Shown here: in pieces, positions 42,666-53,120 of the stretch
How positions within the stretch are numbered: position 1 is the stretch's first letter
Layout: the number at the start of each line of letters is the position of its first letter
Notes under the pieces: generated by a model
Seen by the model: the letters and a program-made list of their open reading frames with translations, nothing else
Database searches by the model: none
What the model was told of the DNA's origin: nothing
Position numbers and translations under genes: made by a program
DNA from: Hymenobacter aerophilus DSM 13606
GTDB taxonomy: Bacteria; Bacteroidota; Bacteroidia; Cytophagales; Hymenobacteraceae
Length of the DNA stretch: 64,000 bases
Assembly: GCF_000382225.1 (NCBI RefSeq)
Contig: NZ_KB907814.1
Coordinates: forward strand, 32,268-96,267
Reading direction: 5' to 3'

Positions 42666-43766
42666 TTGACCTTCTCTCCTGCTCCATCCACAACGCCGGA
42701 TTCCTATTCCTGGTTTGCCCACGCCCTGCTGGCCTGGTACCCGCGCCACCGCCGCGACCTGCCCTGGCGCCACACCCGCGACCCGTATCTGATCTGGCTA
42801 TCGGAGGTGATTCTGCAGCAAACCCGCGTGAAGCAGGGCTTGCCCTACTACCTGACCTTCAGCCAGAACTACCCCACCGTGCAGGCCCTGGCCGCCGCCC
42901 CGCCCGATGAGGTGCTGCGCCACTGGCAGGGCCTGGGCTACTACTCGCGGGCCCGCAACATGCACCACACCGCCCAGCAGGTAGTGAGCGAGTTCGGCGG
43001 CCAATTCCCCGGCTCTTACACCGAACTTTTGCAGCTCAAAGGCGTGGGCCAGTACACGGCCGCCGCCGTGGCCTCCTTTGCCTACGACGAGCAGGTGGCC
43101 GTGCTCGATGGCAACGTGTTTCGGGTGCTGGCGCGGGTGTTCGGCCTGGCCCATGATATTGCCGCGCCCGCCAGCCGCAGGAAGTTTCAGCAGCTGGCCG
43201 ACCAGCTGATTCCGGCCGAGCACCCGGCCGAGTTCAACCAGGCCATTATGGAGTTTGGGGCCCTGCAATGCACGCCCGCCAAGCCCGACTGTATGTTCTG
43301 CCCGCTGCAAAGCCGCTGCTTTGCCTTCCAGCATGGGCTGGTGGCCGAGCTGCCGGTGAAAAGCAAGGCCAAGGCCGCCCGCATCCGCTACTTCCACTAC
43401 CTAGTGCTGCGCCACGCCGATACGGTGTACCTGCGCAAGCGCGGCCCCAAGGACATCTGGGAAGGCCTCTACGACTTTGCCCTGCACGAAACTGAGTCGG
43501 CTGATTTAACTGGGGCCGAGTTGCTGGCCGCCGTGGAGCAGCTGGGCGGCCGCGTGGCCACCGACCGGGCCGAGGAGCCTGCCGTAGCCGCCCGCCACGT
43601 GCTAAGCCACCAGAAAGTGGAGGCGCGTTTCCATGAGGTGTGGCTGGCTGAGCCGTTGCCTGATTTGGCTTCAGCGGCTGGATTGGCGGCTTACCAAAGC
43701 GCGGAAATCGAACAGTTGCCCAAATCCATCCTTATAACTAACTATATTAGCAATAAGCGCATTTAA
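42666..43766 (+). CDS. mutY: A/G-specific adenine glycosylase
   Basis: The 366-residue enzyme removes A mispaired with 8-oxoguanine. The catalytic Glu lies in SEVILQQTRV (about 47). The helix-hairpin-helix LKGVGQYTAAAVASFAY is followed by VLDGNVFRV with the conserved Asp (about 147). The 4Fe-4S ligands are C-x6-C-x2-C-x5-C at about 201-217. A MutT-like C-terminal domain follows (about 235-360). No in-frame ATG precedes the core; the TTG at 42666 is the best start. In the Bacteroidota order mutY-ssb-gldE-gldD, gldE is missing here. Confidence 0.94.
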   Translation: MTFSPAPSTTPDSYSWFAHALLAWYPRHRRDLPWRHTRDPYLIWLSEVILQQTRVKQGLPYYLTFSQNYPTVQALAAAPPDEVLRHWQGLGYYSRARNMHHTAQQVVSEFGGQFPGSYTELLQLKGVGQYTAAAVASFAYDEQVAVLDGNVFRVLARVFGLAHDIAAPASRRKFQQLADQLIPAEHPAEFNQAIMEFGALQCTPAKPDCMFCPLQSRCFAFQHGLVAELPVKSKAKAARIRYFHYLVLRHADTVYLRKRGPKDIWEGLYDFALHETESADLTGAELLAAVEQLGGRVATDRAEEPAVAARHVLSHQKVEARFHEVWLAEPLPDLASAAGLAAYQSAEIEQLPKSILITNYISNKRI

Positions 43767-43862
43767 TTCGCCAATTTTCTTGGCATTTACAATATTCGTG
43801 TTTATCTTTATTGAGCTGAAAGGCAATCTGTCACCAAGCTTAATCACTTCAATCATAAACAT

Positions 43863-44288
43863 ATGGCAAGCGTCAACAAAGTTATCCTCATTGGCCACCT
43901 GGGCAAAGACCCGGAGGTGCGGCACCTGGAGGGCGGTACCACCGTCGCCAACTTCACGATGGCCACCAACGAGTACTATAAGGACAAGCAGGGCACCCGC
44001 GTCGAGCGCACCGAGTGGCACAACATTGCCGCCTGGCGCGGGCTGGCCGAGCTGGCCGAAAAGTACCTGCGCAAGGGCCAGCAGGTATACGTAGAGGGCC
44101 GCATCCGCACCCGCCAGTACCAGGACAAGGACAACCAGACCCGCTACGTCACCGAAATCGTGGCCGAGGAAATTTCCCTCCTTGGTTCGCGGACCGGCGC
44201 GTCTGCCGCCCAGCCCGCCGCCACGGCCGCGGCCGAGGAGCCTGTCACCTTCCGGCAGGAGCCGGAACTGGACCAGCTGCCGTTTTAG
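43863..44288 (+). CDS. ssb: Single-stranded DNA-binding protein
   Basis: The 141-residue protein has an OB-fold (1-108) starting MASVNKVILIGHLGKDPEVR and containing NEYYKDKQGTRVERTEWHN. A short disordered linker leads to the acidic tip ELDQLPF, which recruits RecG, RecQ and other repair proteins. TATCTTTA at about 43803 resembles a -7 box. It follows mutY by 96 bases and is the expected neighbour of gldD. Confidence 0.95.
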   Translation: MASVNKVILIGHLGKDPEVRHLEGGTTVANFTMATNEYYKDKQGTRVERTEWHNIAAWRGLAELAEKYLRKGQQVYVEGRIRTRQYQDKDNQTRYVTEIVAEEISLLGSRTGASAAQPAATAAAEEPVTFRQEPELDQLPF

Positions 44289-44415
44289 GCCAGCCCAGGC
44301 TTACTGTTAGATACCAGAGCCCTGGCCCCGTGCCGGGGCTTTGTGCGTTTGGGCCGGCACGTTACGCCACTTTTCATCGTTACCTTTACTCGTTCATTTG
44401 TTTCATTTTTGCTGC

Positions 44416-45012
44416 ATGGCCGTTTCCCGATTTGCTGGTTTTTGGTGCCTGGCCGCAGCCGGCCTGCTGCTGGCGGGCGGCTGCACCTCGACGCCCGACT
44501 TCACGCCCAAGCCCAAGGGCTACAACCGCATCGATTTGCCGACCCACAGCTACCAGCAGCTGGCGCCGGGCCACCCCTACACGTTCGAGTACTCGCGGGC
44601 GGCCAAAATCCTGCGCGATTCGTCGTACCTGGCCAAGCCGCACTGGATAAACGTGTACTACCCGCAGCTCAAGGCCAACGTGCAGCTCACTTACGCCGAC
44701 GTGCGGGCCGACCGCCAGGGCTTCAACCGCCTGCTCGAAGACGCCCGCAAGCTCACCGGCAAGCACGAAATCAAGGCCTCGGCCATTGATGAGCGGGTGT
44801 TGCAGATGCCCGGCGGTCTGCGGGCTACCGTGTTCGAGCTGCAGGGCGAGGTGCCCAGCCAGTTTCAGTTCTACACCACCGACAGCACCCGCCACTTCCT
44901 GCGGGGGGCCCTGTACTTCCGCACCGCCACCGCCAACGACTCGCTGGCCCCGGTTATCGAGTACGTAAAGCAGGATATGGTGCACCTGCTGAACACGTTG
45001 CGTTTCAAGTGA
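44416..45012 (+). CDS. gldD: Gliding motility lipoprotein GldD
   Basis: The 198-residue lipoprotein starts at MAVSRFAGFWCLAAAGLLLAGGC; the lipobox Cys is at about 23. The GldD motif DFTPKPKGYNRIDLP follows directly, then HWINVYYPQLKANVQLTYAD and a C-terminal VIEYVKQDMVHLLNTLRF. It belongs to the set of Gld proteins needed for gliding and secretion. gldE, which normally lies next to it, is absent between ssb and this gene. The stop codon is within the left arm of the inverted repeat 45011-45114. Confidence 0.92.
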   Translation: MAVSRFAGFWCLAAAGLLLAGGCTSTPDFTPKPKGYNRIDLPTHSYQQLAPGHPYTFEYSRAAKILRDSSYLAKPHWINVYYPQLKANVQLTYADVRADRQGFNRLLEDARKLTGKHEIKASAIDERVLQMPGGLRATVFELQGEVPSQFQFYTTDSTRHFLRGALYFRTATANDSLAPVIEYVKQDMVHLLNTLRFK

Positions 45013-45114
45013 GCTGTTAGCTAATAGCTCATAGCTGTTAGCCTTCCGCTGAGAACCAGTCGATATACCCCAACCGTGAAAAGCTAGCAGCTAATAGCTA
45101 TCAGCTAACAGCTC
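45011..45114. repeat. Word-type inverted repeat between gldD and recG
   Basis: Arms 45011-45042 and 45081-45114 pair with four or five mismatches over 33 bases. Both are built from AGCTGTTAGCTAATAGCT-type words. The loop is 38 bp. The left arm starts within the gldD stop codon, and the right arm ends six bases before the recG start. Confidence 0.92.
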
Positions 45115-45119
45115 CGATA

Positions 45120-47216
45120 ATGAGTTTTTTTCAGACCAAGATTGAATACCTGAAGGGCGTGGGCCTGCAGCGGGCCCAGCTGCTGCAGAAGGAGCTGGGG
45201 CTGTTCACCTACGGCGACCTAATCCAGCGCTACCCCTTCCGCTACCTCGACCGCACCCAGTTCTACAACGTCGCGGATTTGCACGACGACCTACCGTACG
45301 TGCAGATAAAGGGCATTCTGCGGAACCGGGAGGTGATTGGCGAGGGCCACAAGAAGCGTATGGTGGCCAAGGTGGCCGATGCCAGCGGCGAGCTGGAGCT
45401 GGTGTGGTTCAAGGGGGTGAATTACCTGGAGAAAATCATCAAAAACCACCAGGAGTACATCGTGTTTGGCAAGCCCACGATGTTCAACGGGCGGCCCCAG
45501 ATGGCCCACCCCGAAATGGAGGAAGTAACCGAGCAGAAGCCCGGCCAGAGCTTTCTGCAGCCGGTGTACAACACGTCGGAGAAGCTCAAAAACTACCATC
45601 GCGTCGACAGCAAGGCCATTGCCCGCATGATGGCCGACCTGCTGAAGCTGGCCCTGCCCCACGTGCAGGAAACCCTCTCGCCGGCCCTGATTGAGCAGTA
45701 CGGGCTGATGGGCAAAGCCACGGCGCTTCAGCAAATCCACTTCCCCCAAACGCCCGATTTGCTCCAGACGGCCCGGTTCCGGCTCAAGTTCGAGGAGCTG
45801 TTCTACATCCAGCTCAAGCTGCTGCGCCAGCGCGACCAGCGCAAAGTCACGCTGGCGGGCCAGATCTTCAAGGAGGTGCCCACGCTGGTGCATTTTTACA
45901 AGAACGTGCTGCCCTTCGACCTCACCGGGGCCCAGAAACGGGTTATCCACGACATCTACAAGGATTTCTGCGCCGGCCAGCAGATGAACCGGCTGCTGCA
46001 GGGCGACGTGGGCTCGGGCAAAACCATCGTGGCTTTTATTGCCATGCTGATGGCCGCCGACAACGGGGCCCAGAGCTGCCTGATGGCGCCCACCGAAATC
46101 CTGGCCGACCAGCACTACACCGGCCTCAAGCAGTTTGCCGATTTGCTGGGCCTCAAAATTGGGCTGCTGACCGGCTCCACCCGTACGGCCGCCCGCCGGG
46201 TGCTGCACCAGCAGCTACGCGACGGAAGTATGCACATGCTGGTGGGCACCCACGCGCTGCTCGAAGACGTGGTGCAGTTCAAAAACCTGGGCCTGACCAT
46301 TATGGACGAGCAGCACCGTTTCGGCGTGGCTCAGCGCTCCAAGCTCTGGCAGAAGAACCCCCACGTGATACCGCATGTGCTCGTGATGACGGCCACGCCC
46401 ATCCCGCGCACGCTGGCTATGACGCTCTATGGCGACCTCGACGTATCGGTGATTGACGAGTTGCCGGCCGGCCGCAAGCCCATCGTGACAGTGCACCGTT
46501 TCGACTCGAACCGGCTGAAGGTGTTCCAGTTTCTGCGCGACCAGATAAAGCTGGGCCGGCAGGTGTACATCGTGTACCCGCTGATTGAGGAAAGCGAGGC
46601 CATGGCCGATTACAAGGACCTCATGGACGGCTACGAAAGCATCGCCCGGGCCTTCCCCGAGTTCCAGATCAGCATAGTACATGGGCGCATGACGGCCGGC
46701 GAAAAGGACGCCGAGATGCAGCGCTTCGTGCAGAACCAGACCCAGATTATGGTGGCCACCACCGTGATTGAGGTAGGCGTAAACGTGCCCAATGCCTCGG
46801 TGATGGTGATTGAAAGCACCGAGCGGTTCGGCCTCTCGCAGCTGCACCAGTTGCGTGGCCGGGTGGGCCGGGGCGCCGACCAGAGCTACTGCATTCTGAT
46901 GAGCGGCTACAAGCTCAGCAAAGACTCGCGTACCCGCATCGAAACGATGGTGCGCACCAACAACGGCTTCGAAATTGCCGACATCGACCTGAAGCTGCGC
47001 GGCCCCGGCGATTTGATGGGCACCCAGCAAAGCGGCGTGCTCGACCTTTTGATTGCCGATCTGGCCAAGGACGGCCGCATTCTGAGCGAGAGCCGGGCTG
47101 CCGCCCAGGCCCTGCTGGAAGCCGACCCCAACCTGGCCCTACCCGCCAACCAGGCCATTCGTCACCACATCGAGAGCCTGCCCGCCACGGCTGTTAACTG
47201 GAGCCGAATCAGCTAA
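45120..47216 (+). CDS. recG: ATP-dependent DNA helicase RecG
   Basis: The 698-residue helicase reverses stalled replication forks and processes branched DNA. The N-terminal wedge domain (about 1-250) is followed by motif I GDVGSGKT (about 296), motif II DEQHRFG (about 394), motif III TATPIPRTL (about 423) and motif VI QLHQLRGRVGRG (about 576), and a C-terminal TRG region (TRIETMVRTNNGFEIADIDL). Length is normal. The start MSFFQTKIEYLKGVG lies directly after the inverted repeat, so the element may affect its expression. Confidence 0.96.
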   Translation: MSFFQTKIEYLKGVGLQRAQLLQKELGLFTYGDLIQRYPFRYLDRTQFYNVADLHDDLPYVQIKGILRNREVIGEGHKKRMVAKVADASGELELVWFKGVNYLEKIIKNHQEYIVFGKPTMFNGRPQMAHPEMEEVTEQKPGQSFLQPVYNTSEKLKNYHRVDSKAIARMMADLLKLALPHVQETLSPALIEQYGLMGKATALQQIHFPQTPDLLQTARFRLKFEELFYIQLKLLRQRDQRKVTLAGQIFKEVPTLVHFYKNVLPFDLTGAQKRVIHDIYKDFCAGQQMNRLLQGDVGSGKTIVAFIAMLMAADNGAQSCLMAPTEILADQHYTGLKQFADLLGLKIGLLTGSTRTAARRVLHQQLRDGSMHMLVGTHALLEDVVQFKNLGLTIMDEQHRFGVAQRSKLWQKNPHVIPHVLVMTATPIPRTLAMTLYGDLDVSVIDELPAGRKPIVTVHRFDSNRLKVFQFLRDQIKLGRQVYIVYPLIEESEAMADYKDLMDGYESIARAFPEFQISIVHGRMTAGEKDAEMQRFVQNQTQIMVATTVIEVGVNVPNASVMVIESTERFGLSQLHQLRGRVGRGADQSYCILMSGYKLSKDSRTRIETMVRTNNGFEIADIDLKLRGPGDLMGTQQSGVLDLLIADLAKDGRILSESRAAAQALLEADPNLALPANQAIRHHIESLPATAVNWSRIS

Positions 47217-47233
47217 AGCGCCCGAACCGGCAG

Positions 47234-47263
47234 GACACAAAAAACGGCTCCCGAAGAGCCGTT
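47234..47263 (-). terminator. Terminator of the small secreted gene
   Basis: AACGGCTC and GAGCCGTT form the stem (47243-47263). On the minus strand it is followed by TTTTTTGTG, so it serves the gene 47289-47513. Confidence 0.8.
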
Positions 47264-47288
47264 GAGCGCAAGTAGTAAGTTACTTCCG

Positions 47289-47513
47289 TTATTCGCTGTC
47301 GGCGCTGGCGTCGCGCAACAGATGCCACGAGCGGAATTTGCCGGTTTCCGAAGCTGCCTCACCCGTTGCTTTATGCATGGTGGCAGTATGCACCGGAATT
47401 ATCCACAGCGGCTCGTTGGTTTGGTCGGATTTGGCTGGGTCAGCAGAGGTAGTGTTGAGTTTCCCGACAATAACAAGGGCAATCATTAAAGCAAAGCGGA
47501 GTAAAGATTTCAT
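47289..47513 (-). CDS. Small secreted protein
   Basis: The 74-residue protein has a clear signal-like N-terminus (MKSLLRFALMIALVIVGKLN). The rest (about 25-74) is polar, with LWIIPVHTATMHKATGEAA. It has a matching terminator on the same strand, which supports it as a real gene. No family recognised; probably periplasmic. Confidence 0.55.
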   Translation of the reverse strand: MKSLLRFALMIALVIVGKLNTTSADPAKSDQTNEPLWIIPVHTATMHKATGEAASETGKFRSWHLLRDASADSE

Positions 47514-47885
47514 AAGGCAATTAAACTTTGGGTAAGCGAAAAATATGAGCTAACAAGAACTGCTCCGGCGCAGGTACAGAATTCGGGGCTTGCTCTGTTT
47601 TGGGCTGTTAAACCCGATTTGAGCCAGAGAAAGAATCCATATTCTGTGGCGCGGCTCTACCCGGGCGTTGGGCGGGCTAGGGGTCGGCGGCCATTAAAAC
47701 GAAAGCCCCCGTGGGAGGTTGCCTTTCGGGCTGCAAAATTAGTTCCTTTGTTGGCTAATACCTAGCTAAGGCTTTTATAATCTTGCAGATATATGGTGCG
47801 AATTTGTTCAGCTGAAAGTTAGGTACCTTTGAAGAGTACAACTTTACGGGCTACGGCTCGTTGCGTTATAAAGTTTTCACTGCCC
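47514..47885. other. 372-bp gap with one good promoter
   Basis: No gene is seen. TTTG (47803-47806), then 17 bases, then TACCTTTG (47824-47831) forms a promoter on the plus strand for the gene that follows. A TTG in the -7 box could be read as a start codon, but it would lie inside the promoter. Confidence 0.6.
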
Positions 47886-49334
47886 GTGCGTTTTTCCTTT
47901 CTACTTGCCGCCGGCCTCGCGCTGGCCACTCTGGCTTACCACCCGGCTTCGGCCCAGCGCGTAAAATCGGCTGCCTTCAGCTACCTGCCCGAAACCACCA
48001 CCGACAGCTACAACCAGCGCGTGCGCCGCAAAACGCTGCCGCTGCCCGATGGTGGCTTTCTGATTCTGGCCCATCAGGCCGCCAGCCAGTACGCCGTGGA
48101 GCGCTACGATGCCGACCTGAAACGCCGCTGGAGCACCACCCTGCCGCTGGCCGCCGGCGAAGTCGTGGATGGTTTCAACCACAGCAGCGAGCAGGCCACG
48201 GTAGTCGTTCACCAGAACGCGGCGGGCACCCAGCGCCTGGTAGCCTATACCATCGGGCTGGCCGATGGCCGCAAGAGTCCGGCCCAAAAACTGGTGGAGG
48301 CCAATACCCGCGACCGGCGCCCCGGCGTGGCCTTCTCGCCCGATGGCAGCCGGCTGGTGGCCTGGCGCTACCTCACCCAAAGCAACCAGATAAAAGCCAT
48401 CAGCGCCAGCGTGTATGATGAAAAGCTGCAGAAGCTAAAGGACCGCACCTACGATTTTCACGATCAGGGCGACTTTTTCTCCGTGACGGTGCACGTGGGC
48501 AACGACGGCACGCAGTTCGTGACGCTGGCCGGCGACCAGATGAAGAAGCTCAGCGTGCGTCGCTACCGCAACGACTCGCCCGATGTGAAGGTGATGTCGG
48601 TATCGGTGGGTGGCACGTTTGGGGGCAAAGTGGTCAACATCTTCGATTCGCGCTTCGTGCTGCGGCCCGATAACACGCTGTACGCCGCCGCCATCTGCAA
48701 CGAGCGGGCTACCGGCCTCTACCACAGCCTCAAGCTGGTGAAATTTGACTTCGCGGGCGAAAGCGACATGAAGTTTGCCCCGGAAATTATGCTCAATGCC
48801 GATTATCTGGCCGAGGTGAACAAGGCTGTGGGCGGCGCGCCCGCCAAGCGCCTCGAAGACGTGTACCTGACCGATGTGCTGCTCACCGACGACAAGCAGG
48901 TGGTGGTGCTGGCCGAGAAGAAGTACGAGGAAGGCGGTGAAAACTCGCCCGGCCACACCCGCGAGTTGCACCTGTTCGGCTACAACGAATTCCTGACGCC
49001 GAGCTGGCGCAGCATCGTGGCCAAAGACCAGGTGGCGCCCGCTGCCGAAGGCTACAGTAGCATTGGCTACCGCGCCGCCACATTCGGCTCCGAGGTGCAG
49101 TTGCTCACCTGGGAGAAGCTCAAGGGCAAATCCGACCTCTACCTGCGCCGCCTAGACGTGGCTACCGGCGTGGTAAGCGCCCCGAAAGGACTGGGCCTGA
49201 ACGTAGCGGCCGACCAAAACCTAGCCTACGTGAAGGACTTCACAACCTGGCTCGACCCCAAAACCATCATCGGCGTCAGCCGCCCCAGCAAGAAATCGGC
49301 AGCCCTGATGCTCAACAAGATAGTATTGAAGTAA
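47886..49334 (+). CDS. Secreted protein with probable beta-propeller fold
   Basis: The 482-residue protein starts at a GTG (47886) giving a signal peptide (RFSFLLAAGLALATLAYHPASAQ). A longer frame from TTG 47829 overlaps the promoter and is rejected. The mature part shows repeated strand units with Asp turns (YAVERYDADLKRRWSTTLP, AFSPDGSRLVAWRY, NTLYAAAICNERATG), as in propeller proteins. AFSPDGSRL resembles WD/TolB-type blades. No catalytic motif. Likely periplasmic or outer-membrane bound; unknown function. Confidence 0.7.
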   Translation: MRFSFLLAAGLALATLAYHPASAQRVKSAAFSYLPETTTDSYNQRVRRKTLPLPDGGFLILAHQAASQYAVERYDADLKRRWSTTLPLAAGEVVDGFNHSSEQATVVVHQNAAGTQRLVAYTIGLADGRKSPAQKLVEANTRDRRPGVAFSPDGSRLVAWRYLTQSNQIKAISASVYDEKLQKLKDRTYDFHDQGDFFSVTVHVGNDGTQFVTLAGDQMKKLSVRRYRNDSPDVKVMSVSVGGTFGGKVVNIFDSRFVLRPDNTLYAAAICNERATGLYHSLKLVKFDFAGESDMKFAPEIMLNADYLAEVNKAVGGAPAKRLEDVYLTDVLLTDDKQVVVLAEKKYEEGGENSPGHTRELHLFGYNEFLTPSWRSIVAKDQVAPAAEGYSSIGYRAATFGSEVQLLTWEKLKGKSDLYLRRLDVATGVVSAPKGLGLNVAADQNLAYVKDFTTWLDPKTIIGVSRPSKKSAALMLNKIVLK

Positions 49335-49338
49335 GGAT

Positions 49339-49395
49339 CACGGATTAGCACGGATTTTAACGGATTGCACGGATTGCACGGATTGCACGGATTTT
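49339..49395. repeat. Short tandem CACGGATT repeat
   Basis: Five or six units of CACGGATT (some as CGGATTG) occur head to tail directly behind the stop of the propeller gene. No inverted partner is seen nearby. Confidence 0.85.
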
Positions 49396-49433
49396 GTAGA
49401 CGAGACCCTGTTTCAAGTTAGTTCAAAAGAGAA

Positions 49434-49467
49434 AGCGCCCCTTCCCAAAAATGTGGAAAAGGGCGCT
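49434..49467 (-). terminator. Hairpin after glutamate dehydrogenase
   Basis: AGCGCCCCTTCCC pairs with GGAAAAGGGCGCT with small mismatches, about 45 bases past the gdh stop on the minus strand. Confidence 0.6.
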
Positions 49468-49506
49468 AACAGCTAACAGCTAACAGCTAACAGCTAACAG
49501 CTAACA
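49465..49506. repeat. 7-bp tandem repeat (GCTAACA)x6
   Basis: Six perfect copies of GCTAACA lie directly in front of the gdh stop region. The word is the same as in the arms of 45011-45114 and 62764-63031. There is no opposing arm, so it looks like a half or expanded element. Confidence 0.92.
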
Positions 49507-49509
49507 ATA

Positions 49510-50934
<1,425 letters not shown>

Positions 50935-51022
50935 AATCGGAAAGAAAAATGGGTGGGATAGTAACCTCCGCAAACGGCAGATCCGGCCGCCGCGTTGTGC
51001 GAGGCCCGTAAGCTAGTCAAAA

Positions 51023-51057
51023 GAAACAGCCGCCCCCAATCCGGGAGCGGCTGTTTC
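51023..51057 (-). terminator. Terminator of the acyl-CoA dehydrogenase gene
   Basis: GAAACAGCCGC and GCGGCTGTTTC form the stem, about 90 bases past the stop at 51146 on the minus strand. Confidence 0.85.
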
Positions 51058-51145
51058 GTTACTTCTGCCCGCCGATTTGTGGCGGGACTAGGCTAAAGCC
51101 AATGAATCTGCTTAATCAGCGAAAAATCAGCGCTACTCTGTGGTT

Positions 51146-52933
51146 CTAGAAAGCGTACTCATTGGCGGCAATCAGCACGTCGGCAATGCGGCGGCGGGCC
51201 TCTTTGGCGTTGAACAGGTCGGCTTTGGTAAAGCGCTTGAGGCCCATGGCCAGCAGGCGCTGCTCGTCGCCCTCCGTCATGGAGGCAATTGCGTCCTTGC
51301 CGGCTTTATTCACCTGGTCCACGGTATCGTAGAGGTATACGCGGGCCATGTCCATCTGCACCGATAGGGCTTCCTCACCTTTGGCCGTGGCCTCTTTTTC
51401 CACGCGCAGCAGCACGCTTTCGGCGGTGTACACCTTGATGGCCATGTCGGCAATGTTCATCAGCACCTCCTGCTCCTTGGCCAGCGAGTTCATGTACTTC
51501 TGCACCGCGGTGCCGGCTACCATCAGAATAGCCTTTTTCAGCTTACCAATGGTCTTTTTCTCGGCGGCGAACAGGCCGGTTTCCTCCTCCAGGTTGAAGT
51601 CGGGAATGGCCATCAGTTCCTGCTGCACGGCCTGGGCGGGGCCCATCAGGTCCAGCTCGCCCTTCATGGCCTTCTTCAGAATCATATCAACGGCCAGCAT
51701 GCGGTTGATTTCGTTCGTGCCCTCGAAAATGCGGTTGATGCGCGAGTCGCGGTAGTTGCGGTCCATCGGGTAGTCGGCCGAGAAGCCGTAGCCACCGTAA
51801 ATCTGCACGCCTTCATCCACTACGTAATCAAGCACTTCCGAACCTTCTACTTTCAGGATGGCGCACTCCACGGCAAATTCGCGGGCGGCCCCCAGCAGGG
51901 CCTCGTTGTGGCTCTGGCCCTGGCTGAGCAACTCCTGTTCCATGCGGGCAATGTCCATACCGGCCCGGTAAATAGCCGACTCGACGGCGTAGATGCGGAT
52001 GGCCTGCTGGGCCAGCTTGAACTTGATGGCGCCGAACTTGCTGATGGGCAGCTTGAACTGCACCCGCTCGTTGGCGTACTTCACGCTCTGCGTCGAGCAC
52101 GCCTTGGTAGCGCCCAGGCAAGCGGCGGCCAGCTTGATACGACCGATGTTGAGGATGTTGAAAGCAATCAGGTGGCCCTTGCCAATCTCGCCCAGTACGG
52201 CCGATTTCGGCACTTTGGCGTCGGACAGGAACACCTGGCGAGTCGAAGAACCCTTGATACCCATCTTGTGCTCCTCGTTGCCGAGGGTCAGGCCCGGAGT
52301 ATTTTTCTCCACGATGAAGCCGGTGAACTTGTCGCCGTCCACCTGGGCAAACACGATAAATACGTCGGCGAAACCACCGTTTGTAATCCACATTTTCTGG
52401 CCGTTAAGCACGTAATGCTCGCCGTCTTCGGTGGGCATGGCCTTGGTTTTGGCCCCCAGCGCATCGGAGCCCGAGCCGGGCTCGGTGAGGCAGTAGGCGC
52501 CCATCAATTCGCCGTTGGTGAGGCCAGGCAGGTACTTGGCCTTTTGCTCGTCGTTGCCGAAGTACAGGATGGGCAGCATGGCAATGCCGGTGTGGGCCGC
52601 GAAAGCCACCGGGAACGAGTGGCCCTTACCCACGCCCTCGGTCACGCGGAGCGAAGTGGGGAAGTCCATATCGAGGCCGCCGAACTGCTCGGGAATGCTC
52701 ACGCCGAACAGGCCCAGCTCGCCCGATTTCTCCATCAGCCCGCGCATGAGGCCTTCCTCGTGGTTGTCGAGGCGGTCGAGCAACGGCCACACTTCCTTGT
52801 CCACGAAATCCACCGCGGTCTGGTGCATCATGTTCTGCTCCTCCGAAAAGTCGGCGGGCGTAAATACGTCCTGGGCGTTGGTTTCCTTGATAATAAACTC
52901 GCCGCCTTTTACAAGCTGGTTAGCTACTTCCAT
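51146..52933 (-). CDS. Acyl-CoA dehydrogenase, long-chain type
   Basis: The 595-residue flavoenzyme makes the trans-2 double bond in acyl-CoA. Order: helical N-domain (EEQNMMHQTAVDFVDKEVWP), FAD-binding middle (YCLTEPGSGSDALGAKTKA, KMWITNGGFADVFIVFA), C-domain with YGGYGFSADYPMDRNYRDSR and RIFEGTNEINRM (about 406), where the Glu acts as base. About 170 extra residues at the end form a second helical domain as in the VLCAD type, which often binds membranes. It is the last gene of the fatty-acid block. Confidence 0.93.
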   Translation of the reverse strand: MEVANQLVKGGEFIIKETNAQDVFTPADFSEEQNMMHQTAVDFVDKEVWPLLDRLDNHEEGLMRGLMEKSGELGLFGVSIPEQFGGLDMDFPTSLRVTEGVGKGHSFPVAFAAHTGIAMLPILYFGNDEQKAKYLPGLTNGELMGAYCLTEPGSGSDALGAKTKAMPTEDGEHYVLNGQKMWITNGGFADVFIVFAQVDGDKFTGFIVEKNTPGLTLGNEEHKMGIKGSSTRQVFLSDAKVPKSAVLGEIGKGHLIAFNILNIGRIKLAAACLGATKACSTQSVKYANERVQFKLPISKFGAIKFKLAQQAIRIYAVESAIYRAGMDIARMEQELLSQGQSHNEALLGAAREFAVECAILKVEGSEVLDYVVDEGVQIYGGYGFSADYPMDRNYRDSRINRIFEGTNEINRMLAVDMILKKAMKGELDLMGPAQAVQQELMAIPDFNLEEETGLFAAEKKTIGKLKKAILMVAGTAVQKYMNSLAKEQEVLMNIADMAIKVYTAESVLLRVEKEATAKGEEALSVQMDMARVYLYDTVDQVNKAGKDAIASMTEGDEQRLLAMGLKRFTKADLFNAKEARRRIADVLIAANEYAF

Positions 52934-53069
52934 GATAGTGTGAGATTTGAAGTGGGAAATCGAAGGAGGAAATTACTCGGCTTGCCTACTACTTTAGATT
53001 AGAATGGCGGCCGTTACTCGTAGCGCAAGATAGTAAAATTTGTTATGCTTGCCGACTACTTTGTGGAAA

Positions 53070-53099
53070 GAAAACCCCGAAATGCCTTCCGGGGTTTTC
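53070..53099 (-). terminator. Terminator after hicB
   Basis: GAAAACCCCG and CGGGGTTTTC form the stem, 22 bases past the hicB stop on the minus strand. Confidence 0.85.
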
Positions 53100-53120
53100 G
53101 ATTTTAGTGCTTACCGAGTC

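Noticed and set aside
44319..44343. Terminator after ssb
   Set aside because: The stem is only about five base pairs once mismatches are counted, so the evidence is too weak to list.
49465..49506. CRISPR or phage attachment site
   Set aside because: It is a simple 7-bp tandem repeat without spacers or integrase.
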